The notes under the pieces were generated by a model, which saw only the letters and a list, made by a program, of their open reading frames with translations, was not told where the DNA came from and did no database searches. Below, piece after piece: positions 1 to 6,421 of a DNA stretch of 17,882 nt (its first letter is position 1; the number at the start of each line of letters is the position of its first letter). Source of the DNA: an uncultured Eubacteriales bacterium (GTDB lineage Bacteria; Bacillota; Clostridia; Oscillospirales; Oscillospiraceae); contig CAJLWS010000010.1 in assembly GCA_905210385.1 (NCBI GenBank), positions 1 through 17,882 of the forward strand. The letters run 5' to 3'. The position numbers and the translations under genes are program-made.

Positions 1-809
1 TGGACGTCCTTGATGCTGGCGGTGAAGTAGCCGACCTGACCAGCCTCAAGCTGCTTCGCCGGCTCAAGCCCCAGCGGGCGCATCAGGCCGCATTCGAGCA
101 CCTTGAAGGTCGCGCCGGTCGCCATCATCCTGATCTCCATGCCGGGCCTGATGGTGCCGTCCTTGAGGCGCATATAGACGATCACGCCGCGGTAGGCGTC
201 GTAATAGCTGTCGAAGATCAGCGCCTTGAGCGGGGCGTTCGGGTCGCCCTTGGGTGCGGGGAGGTTGTGGACGATGTCCTCAAGCACCGCGTCGATGTTG
301 ATGCCGAGCTTGGCGGAGATCTCCGGCGCGTCCTCGGCGGGGATGGCAAGGATGTTCTCGATCTCCTCCTTCACACGCTTGGGATCGGCAGCAGGCAGGT
401 CGATCTTGTTGATGACGGGGCGGATCTCCAGATCGTGCTCCATCGCAAGATAAGTATTCGCGAGTGTCTGCGCCTCGATGCCCTGTGAGGCGTCCACGAT
501 GAGCAGCGCGCCCTCGCAGGCGGCGAGAGAGCGCGAGACCTCGTAGTTGAAGTCCACATGGCCCGGGGTGTCGATGAGATTGAGGCAGTAGGTCTGGCCG
601 TCCTGGGCCTTGTAGTCCATGCGCACCGCCCGGGCCTTGATGGTGATGCCCCGCTCCCGCTCCAGATCCATATTGTCCAGCAGCTGGGACTCCATCTGCC
701 GCTGCTCCACCGCCCCGCAGATCTCGATCATCCGGTCGGACAGGGTGGATTTGCCGTGGTCAATGTGGGCAATGATAGAGAAATTTCGGATTTTGGACTG
801 ATCGGTCAT
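1..809 (-). CDS. lepA: Elongation factor 4 (LepA), N-terminal part, runs off the window
   Basis: Translational GTPase that binds the ribosome and acts on stalled or mistranslocated complexes in the cytoplasm. Reading leftward from an ATG at 809-807, about 269 residues are visible. They start MTDQSKIRNFSIIAHIDHGK and carry the P-loop AHIDHGKST (residues 14-22), the RGITI switch I region, DTPGH (G3) and NKID (G4), then the start of the beta-barrel domain II. The family is about 600 aa, so more than half lies outside. A GGAGGTT ribosome site at 824-818 fixes the start. The gene lies downstream of the XRE regulator on the same strand, with a weak hairpin between them. Codon use changes sharply inside the gene: from the start to about 555 Arg is mostly CGG and Leu mostly CTG, whereas from about 555 to 1 none of eight Arg codons is CGG and about two thirds of Leu codons are CTC or CTT. 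This suggests a mosaic allele or a chimeric assembly. Confidence 0.95.
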   Translation of the reverse strand, partial: MTDQSKIRNFSIIAHIDHGKSTLSDRMIEICGAVEQRQMESQLLDNMDLERERGITIKARAVRMDYKAQDGQTYCLNLIDTPGHVDFNYEVSRSLAACEGALLIVDASQGIEAQTLANTYLAMEHDLEIRPVINKIDLPAADPKRVKEEIENILAIPAEDAPEISAKLGINIDAVLEDIVHNLPAPKGDPNAPLKALIFDSYYDAYRGVIVYMRLKDGTIRPGMEIRMMATGATFKVLECGLMRPLGLEPAKQLEAGQVGYFTASIKDV

Positions 810-828
810 AGGCAGGAAACCTCCATAG

Positions 829-868
829 AAAACTCCATCAGGCAGCGCTGCGCCAGAGCGCTGGATGG
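829..868 (-). terminator. Weak terminator-like hairpin between the XRE gene and lepA
   Basis: On the minus strand CCATC and AGCGCT pair with AGCGCT and GATGG across a 7-base loop, with a 1-versus-4 internal loop between the two helices, followed by AGTTTTC. The T-run is only four bases, so termination is probably partial. It lies 15 bases or more downstream of the XRE stop codon and just before the lepA ribosome site. Confidence 0.35.
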
Positions 869-883
869 TGAAAAAACAAACCG

Positions 884-1585
884 TTATGCCTGCTCAATAT
901 GATTGGCCATTTCTTTATTCAGCCGCTCCCCACACACATGAATAATCTGAAGCAGGGATTGGTAGGTCCCAGGATAGGCCGCGGTCATCGCGTCGTGGGA
1001 CATATCAGGGAACTGCTGGGCCTCCTTGTTCTGTCCGGCCAGTGTAGCTACATACTCCGCCTCATTGAGGATCATATCCGCCCGGGGCAGCCCGACTACA
1101 AAATGTTCTCGGGGCACGGAGAAGAAGCCGTCGTTCCCGTTGGGGCTGAACTGGAACAGGTGACGGTACAGAGTATACAGAGCGGTAGAAAGATAGTTGG
1201 ACGCCGCTTTGATCGCTTTCTTATTCCCCAGACGGCCCAGAAGGTCAAACAACACCCCCGCGGAATTGACAATCAGTTTCTTGCTCAGGGTTGCCATCAC
1301 CGACCCCTTGAGCACATTGTCCCGTTCATCGGATACATCATAAAGGGTATCCGCGTCAAGGATGGTGGTTCCATCCCGGCTGAGAGTACGCCCCAGCAGA
1401 AAATCTGCGGAGACATTGTAGAAATCACATGCTTTGACCACAAAATTCAGGCCGGGCTCCCGCACACCATTCTCGTAGTGGGAGAGCAAAGCCTGGGAAA
1501 TGCCAAGGGTCTCAGCAGCCTGCCGCTGGGAAATGCCCCGTTCATGTCTCAGCAGAGCCAAAGTACGCGCAAAATCAGCGTTCAT
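884..1585 (-). CDS. XRE-family helix-turn-helix transcriptional regulator
   Basis: Cytoplasmic DNA-binding regulator of 233 aa. The start MNADFARTLALLRHERGISQ at 1585-1583 has AGAGGA upstream at 1601-1596. A longer reading to 1666 adds a basic stretch but would begin close to the likely promoter, so I prefer the shorter form. Residues about 5-60 form a classical Cro/CI HTH: GISQRQAAETLGISQALLSHYENG, then the typical tail of single-HTH Clostridia regulators (FYNVSADFLLGRT). Residues 70-233 are a mostly helical C-terminal region with no motif I recognise; it could bind a ligand or mediate multimerisation. The gene is divergent from pta and upstream of lepA on the same strand. A dyad overlapping its own promoter suggests autoregulation. 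Target genes cannot be told from sequence. Confidence 0.88.
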   Translation of the reverse strand: MNADFARTLALLRHERGISQRQAAETLGISQALLSHYENGVREPGLNFVVKACDFYNVSADFLLGRTLSRDGTTILDADTLYDVSDERDNVLKGSVMATLSKKLIVNSAGVLFDLLGRLGNKKAIKAASNYLSTALYTLYRHLFQFSPNGNDGFFSVPREHFVVGLPRADMILNEAEYVATLAGQNKEAQQFPDMSHDAMTAAYPGTYQSLLQIIHVCGERLNKEMANHIEQA

Positions 1586-1661
1586 TCTTCTATTTCCTCT
1601 CTTAATATATCTTTCTTTCATCCATCTAAGCCAGCGCCGCGCAATCATGACAGCAAGTATT

Positions 1662-1690
1662 AGCATACCACCTAAAATACTAATTGTAAA
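1662..1690 (-). promoter_or_regulatory. Promoter of the XRE regulator with an overlapping dyad
   Basis: On the minus strand TTTACA (1690-1685), a 17-base spacer and TATGCT (1667-1662), preceded by TGG (extended -10). An inverted repeat, AGTATT at 1656-1661 and AATACT at 1676-1681, straddles the -10 box, a natural position for an autorepression operator. Predicted transcription start is near 1655, giving a leader of about 70 nt. Confidence 0.5.
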
Positions 1691-1773
1691 GTCATTCTTC
1701 CCACAGAAACATCCACCAAATTCCCCCAGCTTTTTGTGAATTTGTCCATTCGAAGCAACTTTACCAGATTCGC

Positions 1774-1802
1774 TTGCAAAGGCGGTGGAAACGTGTTACA
1801 TT
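1774..1802 (+). promoter_or_regulatory. Promoter of pta
   Basis: TTGCAA (1774-1779), 17-base spacer, TACATT (1797-1802), with TGT directly before the -10 (extended -10). Predicted start near 1809 leaves a leader of about 50 nt before pta. The 273-bp gap between the divergent XRE and pta starts holds no other gene that I can see. Confidence 0.5.
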
Positions 1803-1858
1803 TACCCTATCCGAGCCTTTCCCGGCATAATTCACATCATATGGAGGTAATGTCTTTT

Positions 1859-2833
1859 ATGTTTGGCAAACTGATTGAAAAGCTAAAGGAGAGTCCCAAG
1901 CGCATTGTATTCACCGAAGGCACCGACGCCCGCATTCTGGAGGCTTCCGCCCGGTTGCTCTCAGGTACTTTCCTGACTCCTATCCTAGTGGGCAATCCCG
2001 AAGAGGTCCACGCCGCCGCAGAGAAAGCCGGTTTTAATATCCGCGGTGCGGAGATCATCGACCCCGCTACCTATGACCGGATGGATGAAATGGTGTCCAC
2101 CATGGTGGAGCTGCGCAAGGGCAAAATGACTGCTGATGAGTGCCGCGCCCTGCTCCAGAAAGGCAACTACTTCGGCACCATGCTGGTAAAGCTGGGTGTG
2201 GCCGATTGCCTGCTGGGCGGTGCCACCTACTCCACCGCTGACACCGTGCGGCCTGCCCTCCAGCTGATCAAGACCAAGCCGGGCAACAAGATCGTCTCCT
2301 CCTGCTTTATCCTGGTGCGCCCCGGTGCCTCTGGCGGCAATGAAGTGCTGGCTATGGGCGACTGCGCCATCAACATTGATCCCACCGAGGACGAGCTGGT
2401 GGAAATCGGCCTGGAGTGTGCCAAGTGCGCCAAGTCCTTTGGCATTGACCCCAAAGTCGCTTACTTGAGCTACTCTACCCACGGTTCCGGTAAGGGCGAG
2501 ACTGTGGATAAGATGCGCAACGCCTGCCAGAAGGCCAAAGCCGCCGCTCCCGATCTGGATATCGACGGAGAGATCCAGTTCGACGCTGCCGTCTCCCCTA
2601 CCGTGGGCCAGCTGAAGTTCCCCGGCTCCAAGGTGGCCGGCTACGCCAACACCTTCATCTTCCCCAACATCAATGCCGGTAACATCGGCTACAAAATCGC
2701 CCAGCGGCTGGGTAAGTTTGATGCCTACGGCCCCATTCTGCTGGGTCTGAACGCCCCCATCAACGACCTGTCCCGAGGCTGTAATGCCCTGGAGGTCTAT
2801 TCCATGGCCATCATCACCGCAGCCTTGGTTTGA
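1859..2833 (+). CDS. pta: Phosphate acetyltransferase
   Basis: Converts acetyl-CoA plus phosphate to acetyl-phosphate plus CoA, the first step of the Pta-AckA overflow route giving ATP and acetate in anaerobes; cytoplasmic. The protein is 324 aa, the length of single-domain Firmicute Pta enzymes (about 325-335 aa) without the extra N-terminal domains of the enterobacterial form. It shows the family start FGKLIEKLKESPKRIVFTEG, the GNYFGTMLVKLGVADCLLGG segment, SSCFILVRPG, and a C-terminal GPILLGLNAPINDLSRGC. Three in-frame ATGs compete: 1841, 1850 and 1859. Only 1859 lies at a workable distance (11 bases) from GGAGG at 1843-1847. No ackA lies next to it, so acetate kinase must be encoded elsewhere. 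A strong terminator closes the gene as a single unit. Confidence 0.95.
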   Translation: MFGKLIEKLKESPKRIVFTEGTDARILEASARLLSGTFLTPILVGNPEEVHAAAEKAGFNIRGAEIIDPATYDRMDEMVSTMVELRKGKMTADECRALLQKGNYFGTMLVKLGVADCLLGGATYSTADTVRPALQLIKTKPGNKIVSSCFILVRPGASGGNEVLAMGDCAINIDPTEDELVEIGLECAKCAKSFGIDPKVAYLSYSTHGSGKGETVDKMRNACQKAKAAAPDLDIDGEIQFDAAVSPTVGQLKFPGSKVAGYANTFIFPNINAGNIGYKIAQRLGKFDAYGPILLGLNAPINDLSRGCNALEVYSMAIITAALV

Positions 2834-2871
2834 GTTTTTATTCCATATCCATTATACATCATACATTAACG

Positions 2872-2906
2872 CAGGAGCACCCCCCTTCGGGGTGCTCCTG
2901 TTTTTT
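2872..2906 (+). terminator. Rho-independent terminator of pta
   Basis: Perfect 12-bp stem CAGGAGCACCCC / GGGGTGCTCCTG (2872-2883 with 2889-2900), 5-base loop, then six T (2901-2906). It ends the pta transcript before the ABC transporter promoter. Confidence 0.93.
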
Positions 2907-2926
2907 GACTTCGGCCGCCTTAAAAT

Positions 2927-2971
2927 TTTCTTATAAATTTCTTATGCTTTCCTCTCTATCTTTTTTATACT
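2927..2971 (+). promoter_or_regulatory. Promoter of the BceAB-like operon with an OmpR-type direct repeat
   Basis: TTTCTTAT occurs at 2927-2934 and again at 2938-2945, start to start exactly 11 bp, one helical turn. A good -10, TATACT, lies at 2966-2971, but the expected -35 position (about 2943-2948) has no TTGACA-like sequence and instead overlaps the second repeat. This is the usual layout for activation by an OmpR/PhoB-family response regulator, the family that controls BceAB-type transporters. No such regulator or kinase gene lies within the window. Confidence 0.5.
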
Positions 2972-3042
2972 ATCCGTGGTATTCTGACTGTACCAACACG
3001 GTTAATACATTCAATGTGTCCTGGGATAGAGAGGAGTCCACT

Positions 3043-3810
3043 ATGGCTATTTTGGAAGTCAGTCACTTGAAGAAAATTTATACCACCCGTTTCGGCAACC
3101 AGCAGGTGGAGGCCCTCACCGACGTGTCCTTCTCTGTGGAGCAGGGGGAATTCGTGGCCATCATGGGGGAGTCTGGCTCCGGCAAGACCACCCTGCTGAA
3201 CATCCTGGCTGCCCTGGACCGACCCACCGCCGGCAGCGTGAAGCTGGCGGGGCGGGAGCTGTCCTCCGTCCGGGAGAAGGACCTGGCCGCCTTCCGCCGG
3301 GACAATCTGGGCTTCGTGTTCCAGGATTTCAATCTGTTGGACACCTTCTCCCTCCGGGACAACATCCTGCTGCCCCTGGTGCTGTCCGGGAAGAAGTACC
3401 CTGAGATGGAGAGGCGCCTGGCCCCCCTGGCGGAGGCCCTGGGCATCACGGGGCTGCTGGACAAGTACCCCTACGAGGTGTCCGGCGGGCAGAAGCAGCG
3501 GTGCGCCGTGGCCCGGGCCCTCATCACCCAGCCGGAAATTGTGCTGGCCGACGAGCCCACCGGCGCCCTGGACTCCCGGGCCGCCGACAGCCTGATGGAC
3601 CTGTTCGGCAAGATCAACCGGGCGGGGCAGACGGTGCTCATGGTCACCCACTCCACCTCCGCCGCCAGCCATGCCGGGCGGGTGCTGTTCATCCGGGACG
3701 GGGCGGTGTACCACCAGCTGTACCGGGAGAACCGGGGAGACGGAGAGATGTACCGGCTCATTTCCGACACCCTTACCCGTCTGTCCGCCGGAGGTGAGAA
3801 GCGTGCGTAA
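3043..3810 (+). CDS. BceA-like ABC transporter ATP-binding protein
   Basis: ATPase subunit of a MacB/BceA-class (type VII) ABC system, 255 aa, energising the permease encoded next to it at the membrane. Seen directly: Walker A GESGSGKTT (residues 42-50), Q-loop VFQDFN, signature VSGGQKQR, Walker B VLADEPTGALDS and the H-loop VTHS. The start ATG at 3043 has GAGGAG at 3031-3036; a longer reading upstream runs through the promoter and is not used. The 3' end overlaps the permease by 8 bases, so the two are translationally coupled. Homologues with this permease type detect and remove lantibiotics or bacitracin-like peptides and signal to a BceS-type kinase. That role is inferred from the partner's architecture; the actual peptide is unknown. 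Confidence 0.92.
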   Translation: MAILEVSHLKKIYTTRFGNQQVEALTDVSFSVEQGEFVAIMGESGSGKTTLLNILAALDRPTAGSVKLAGRELSSVREKDLAAFRRDNLGFVFQDFNLLDTFSLRDNILLPLVLSGKKYPEMERRLAPLAEALGITGLLDKYPYEVSGGQKQRCAVARALITQPEIVLADEPTGALDSRAADSLMDLFGKINRAGQTVLMVTHSTSAASHAGRVLFIRDGAVYHQLYRENRGDGEMYRLISDTLTRLSAGGEKRA

Positions 3811-5875
3811 CGGCCTCTACCCCAAGCTGGCCTGGCAGAACATCCGCCAGAACCGCCGCTTCTATGTCCCCTACCTGCTGGCCTTGATCGGGCTGTCCGC
3901 CGCCTTTTATGTCATGTCCGCCTTAGTGTTTGATCCTGGGGTGGATACCATGCGGGGGGCAGAGTATGTATCGGTGATGATGGGCATGGGCATGTTCATC
4001 GCGGGCATCTTCTCCGCCATCCTGCTGCTGTATATCAACAGCTTTCTCATGAAGCAGCGGAAAAAGGAACTGGGCCTTTACAACATCCTTGGCATGGGCA
4101 AGAGAAATATCGCCCTGCTCCAGTGCTGGGAGAGCCTGTATACCGCCCTCATCGGCATTGTGGGCGGCGTGGTGTGCGGTGTGATTCTCCACGCCCTGGC
4201 CACCGCCCTGCTCACCCGGCTGCTGCGCTTTTCCATCCCCTTCTCGGTGGGGCTGTCCCTGCCTGCCGTGGCTCTCACCGCCGCGCTGTTTGGCGCGCTG
4301 CTGGCTCTGGCCCTGGTCCTCAACTTGGGCCGGGTGTCCCTGGTCAGCCCCATCCAGCTGCTCCGGGGCGGACAGGTGGGGGAAAAGGAGCCCCGTACCC
4401 GGTGGCTCACCGCTGCCATTGGGGTGGCCGCCCTGGGGGCGGGCTACGCCATCGCCATCACCACCAACGACCCCACCGCCGCCATCGCCCTTTATTTTCT
4501 GGCGGTGCTGCTGGTCATCATCGGCACCTACTGCCTGTTCACCGCCGGCTCCATCGCCCTGCTGAAGCTGCTGCGGAGGAACAAGCGGTTCTACTACCAA
4601 ACCAGCCACTTCATCGGCGTGTCCGGCATGCTCTACCGGATGAAGCGCAACGCCGTGGGCTTGGCCAACATCTGTATCCTGTCCACCATGGTGATGGTGA
4701 TGATCTCGGGCACCCTGTCCCTCTACCTGGGCACCGGGGAGATCATCGCCGCCCAGTACCCCGCCGACTTCCAGATCGAGGTGGGCTGCTCCCCCGACAA
4801 AGCGGCCGCCAACGGCGAAGAGCCCTTTGACGGCCAGGCCATGGACGAGCTGGCCCGGCGGTTCATGTCCGACCAGGGGATCGAAGTGGAAAACTCCCGA
4901 TCTGTCACCTACCTGCGCCTCACCGCCCTGGCCAACACCGCCACCCGACGCCTGGAGATCGGTGCCACCGCCGACCGCACCACCGGGCGCACCATCTATC
5001 TGCTCACCCGGGACAGCTACCAGGCCCTCACCGGCCAGGCCGCCCCGGAGCCGGGGCCCGGCCAGGCCGCCCTGTGCGGAACGCTGCCCCAGGAACTGGG
5101 GCAGTCCATCGTGTTCAAGGCCATCACCATGGGGGAGAATGGCCCGGAGGAAACCGGCCCTGACCTCACCGTGGAGATCGCCCACACTCTGGAGGCCATC
5201 CCCTTCTTCTCCAACACCTTTGACACCTTCGAGGCCGTGGCCCTGGTGCTGCCGGACGGCGCCGCCCTGGACGCCTTCGCCGCCTTAGAGGACGCTGCCT
5301 ACGGCCCCGGTTCCACCACCTATTACTACCTGGACCTGCTGGACCTGGACTGCACCCAGGCGCAGGCCCTGGAGCTGGAAAACGCCTGGTACGACCACAA
5401 CCTGGGGGAGGACGCCTACCAGGACACCGGCTATTTTGACTATCTCTCCGTGTCCACCCGGGCCCGGATGGAGGTGGACGGCTACGCCATGGCCGGCGGC
5501 TTCCTCTTCCTGGGCATCCTGCTGGGGGTGGTCTTCCTCCTGGCCACCGTGCTCATCATCTACTACAAGCAGGTGTCCGAGGGCTATGAGGACCAGGCCC
5601 GATTCGAGATCATGCGCAAGGTGGGCCTAGACCAGGGGCAGGTGCGCGCCTCCATCCGCAGCCAGGTGCTCACCGTGTTCTCCCTGCCCATCCTGGCCGC
5701 GGCGGTGCACATCCTGTTCGACTTCAACCTGGTGGTACAGCTGCTCACCATGTTCTCCGTCCGGAGCGTGCTCACCACCGCGCTGTGCACCGGGGGCACG
5801 CTGCTGGTGTTCTGCCTGGTATATGGTATCGTGTACCTGCTCACCGCCCGGACGTACTATAAGATCGTGAAGTAA
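3803..5875 (+). CDS. BceB-like FtsX-domain ABC transporter permease
   Basis: Membrane subunit of 690 aa. The GTG start at 3803 has GGAGGTGA at 3790-3797 and lies inside the end of the ATPase gene. Hydrophobic segments fall near residues 21-43, 57-83, 107-139, 148-177, 201-220, 226-257 and 287-310. A polar, acidic region of about 250 residues (roughly 312-560) follows, then three more segments near 563-586, 626-650 and 660-684. Ten TM helices with a large extracellular domain between TM7 and TM8 is the BceB/VraE/YxdM signature, distinct from the 4-TM MacB or LolCE. The first FtsX-like domain carries KQRKKELGLYNILGMGKRNI, the usual cytoplasmic coupling region. BceB proteins sense or extract peptide antibiotics bound to lipid II-cycle intermediates. 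I infer antimicrobial-peptide response; the extracellular domain is too divergent to name the ligand. Confidence 0.9.
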   Translation: MRNGLYPKLAWQNIRQNRRFYVPYLLALIGLSAAFYVMSALVFDPGVDTMRGAEYVSVMMGMGMFIAGIFSAILLLYINSFLMKQRKKELGLYNILGMGKRNIALLQCWESLYTALIGIVGGVVCGVILHALATALLTRLLRFSIPFSVGLSLPAVALTAALFGALLALALVLNLGRVSLVSPIQLLRGGQVGEKEPRTRWLTAAIGVAALGAGYAIAITTNDPTAAIALYFLAVLLVIIGTYCLFTAGSIALLKLLRRNKRFYYQTSHFIGVSGMLYRMKRNAVGLANICILSTMVMVMISGTLSLYLGTGEIIAAQYPADFQIEVGCSPDKAAANGEEPFDGQAMDELARRFMSDQGIEVENSRSVTYLRLTALANTATRRLEIGATADRTTGRTIYLLTRDSYQALTGQAAPEPGPGQAALCGTLPQELGQSIVFKAITMGENGPEETGPDLTVEIAHTLEAIPFFSNTFDTFEAVALVLPDGAALDAFAALEDAAYGPGSTTYYYLDLLDLDCTQAQALELENAWYDHNLGEDAYQDTGYFDYLSVSTRARMEVDGYAMAGGFLFLGILLGVVFLLATVLIIYYKQVSEGYEDQARFEIMRKVGLDQGQVRASIRSQVLTVFSLPILAAAVHILFDFNLVVQLLTMFSVRSVLTTALCTGGTLLVFCLVYGIVYLLTARTYYKIVK

Positions 5876-5902
5876 ACTATATCCGGAAAGGAGATGTAAC
5901 TC

Positions 5903-6004
5903 ATGCGCCGCATTTTACTGGTTCCCATCCTCTGCTGCGCCCTGCTGGCTGGGCTGTGCGCTCTGCGCAGGCGTGGGAGATTTTCTCACAAGAGTGCTAT
6001 TTAA
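5903..6004 (+). CDS. Small 33-codon ORF after the BceAB-like permease; possible gene remnant
   Basis: An ATG at 5903 has an excellent ribosome site (AAAGGAGATG, 5887-5896) 27 bases after the permease stop. It encodes MRRILLVPILCCALLAGLCA followed by a short basic tail (LRRRGRFSHKSAI) and TAA. The first 21 residues look like a signal peptide or the start of a lipoprotein. Base composition changes at about 5980 from GC-rich to strongly AT-rich, within the last codons of the ORF, as if a longer third gene of the operon had been cut off. It could be a real single-TM micropeptide or the 5' stub of a deleted lipoprotein gene. I recognise no homologue. Confidence 0.4.
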   Translation: MRRILLVPILCCALLAGLCALRRRGRFSHKSAI

Positions 6005-6097
6005 TTTCACGTTTTCGCAAAAATGTAAACTTTTGTTTTGTCGAATTTGTCCTCACTTTTTTCTATTTTTGTCTATTTCCCCGTTTTTCCCTTCAAG

Positions 6098-6134
6098 AAC
6101 GCCCTGGAAAACACCATTCCAGGGCGTTTGGCGT
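6098..6134 (+). terminator. Hairpin with terminator-like tail after the BceAB-like operon
   Basis: Perfect 12-bp stem AACGCCCTGGAA / TTCCAGGGCGTT (6098-6109 with 6117-6128), 7-base loop, tail TGGCGTTTT. The T-run is interrupted, so efficiency is uncertain, but the position, about 90 bases after the small ORF and just before the next promoter, fits the operon end. The AT-rich stretch 6005-6097 before it shows no gene. Confidence 0.55.
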
Positions 6135-6159
6135 TTTGACGAACTGCCCACATTTTCGC

Positions 6160-6188
6160 TTGACAGAAAAGAGACATACCTTTACAAT
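6160..6188 (+). promoter_or_regulatory. Near-consensus sigma-A promoter of the rny leader RNA
   Basis: TTGACA (6160-6165), exactly 17 bases, TACAAT (6183-6188). It is the best promoter match in the window. The predicted start at about 6195 coincides with the first base of the long closing stem of the structured RNA that follows. Confidence 0.8.
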
Positions 6189-6194
6189 AGATTC

Positions 6195-6374
6195 AGATAA
6201 TTTTGAAAAACCGGGCGGAGACCGCCCATTTGAGCGGCTGCGGCGCTACTTAACGCCTTTTCATATATTGCTATCAACCATTGGACAGATATATGACACT
6301 CAAATACAGACGCTGAATGGCGGGTGGTTTTTCAATTATCGCGGTGTGCCAGCGTGCGCATCGCGTCTTATTTT
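6195..6374 (+). ncRNA. Structured RNA between its own promoter and terminator, upstream of rny; no family recognised
   Basis: Helices read from the sequence: P1, GATAA plus TTGAAAAACC (6196-6200, 6203-6212) with GGTTTTTCAA plus TTATC (6326-6340), 15 bp with one 2-base bulge; hairpin GGGCGG/CCGCCC (6213-6218, 6222-6227, loop AGA); P2 ATTTGAG/CTCAAAT (6228-6234, 6299-6305); hairpin GGCG/CGCC (6242-6245, 6254-6257); hairpin TCATATAT/ATATATGA (6261-6268, 6289-6296) with a 20-base loop. A further 10-bp hairpin and U-rich tail (6340-6374) follow at once. The promoter start falls at the base of P1. The signatures of T-box, TPP, cobalamin, SAM and c-di-GMP elements were not seen. It could be a free small RNA of about 180 nt (6S-like size) or a cis-acting leader of rny. 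No long ORF with a ribosome site competes for this stretch. Confidence 0.5.
6340..6374 (+). terminator. Terminator-like hairpin at the end of the rny leader
   Basis: CGCGGTGTGC (6340-6349) pairs with GCGCATCGCG (6356-6365) over 10 bp including two G-U pairs, loop CAGCGT, then TCTTATTTT. It lies 29 bases before the rny ribosome site, so rny transcription from the upstream promoter would have to read through it. Because P1 ends where this hairpin starts, both can form together. That favours a default terminator rather than a simple P1/terminator switch. Confidence 0.5.
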
Positions 6375-6421
6375 GCAACTATTATAAAAAACCACAGAAA
6401 TTAGGAGGTGTGGACCCTGAC

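Noticed and set aside
6039..6045. TGTCGAA, a perfect Spo0A box, in the AT-rich gap after the BceAB-like operon.
   Set aside because: A 7-mer is expected about twice in this window by chance, and it also occurs at about 7991 and 205 in places with no regulatory meaning.
6213..6227. GGGCGG/CCGCCC hairpin considered as an early terminator of the leader.
   Set aside because: It is followed by ATTTGAG, not a T-run, and that sequence is itself the 5' arm of helix P2.
5956..6387. A 143-codon open frame on the plus strand across the AT-rich gap and the rny leader.
   Set aside because: It has no ribosome site, low-complexity Phe-rich sequence and no family resemblance, and it runs through the promoter and RNA helices.
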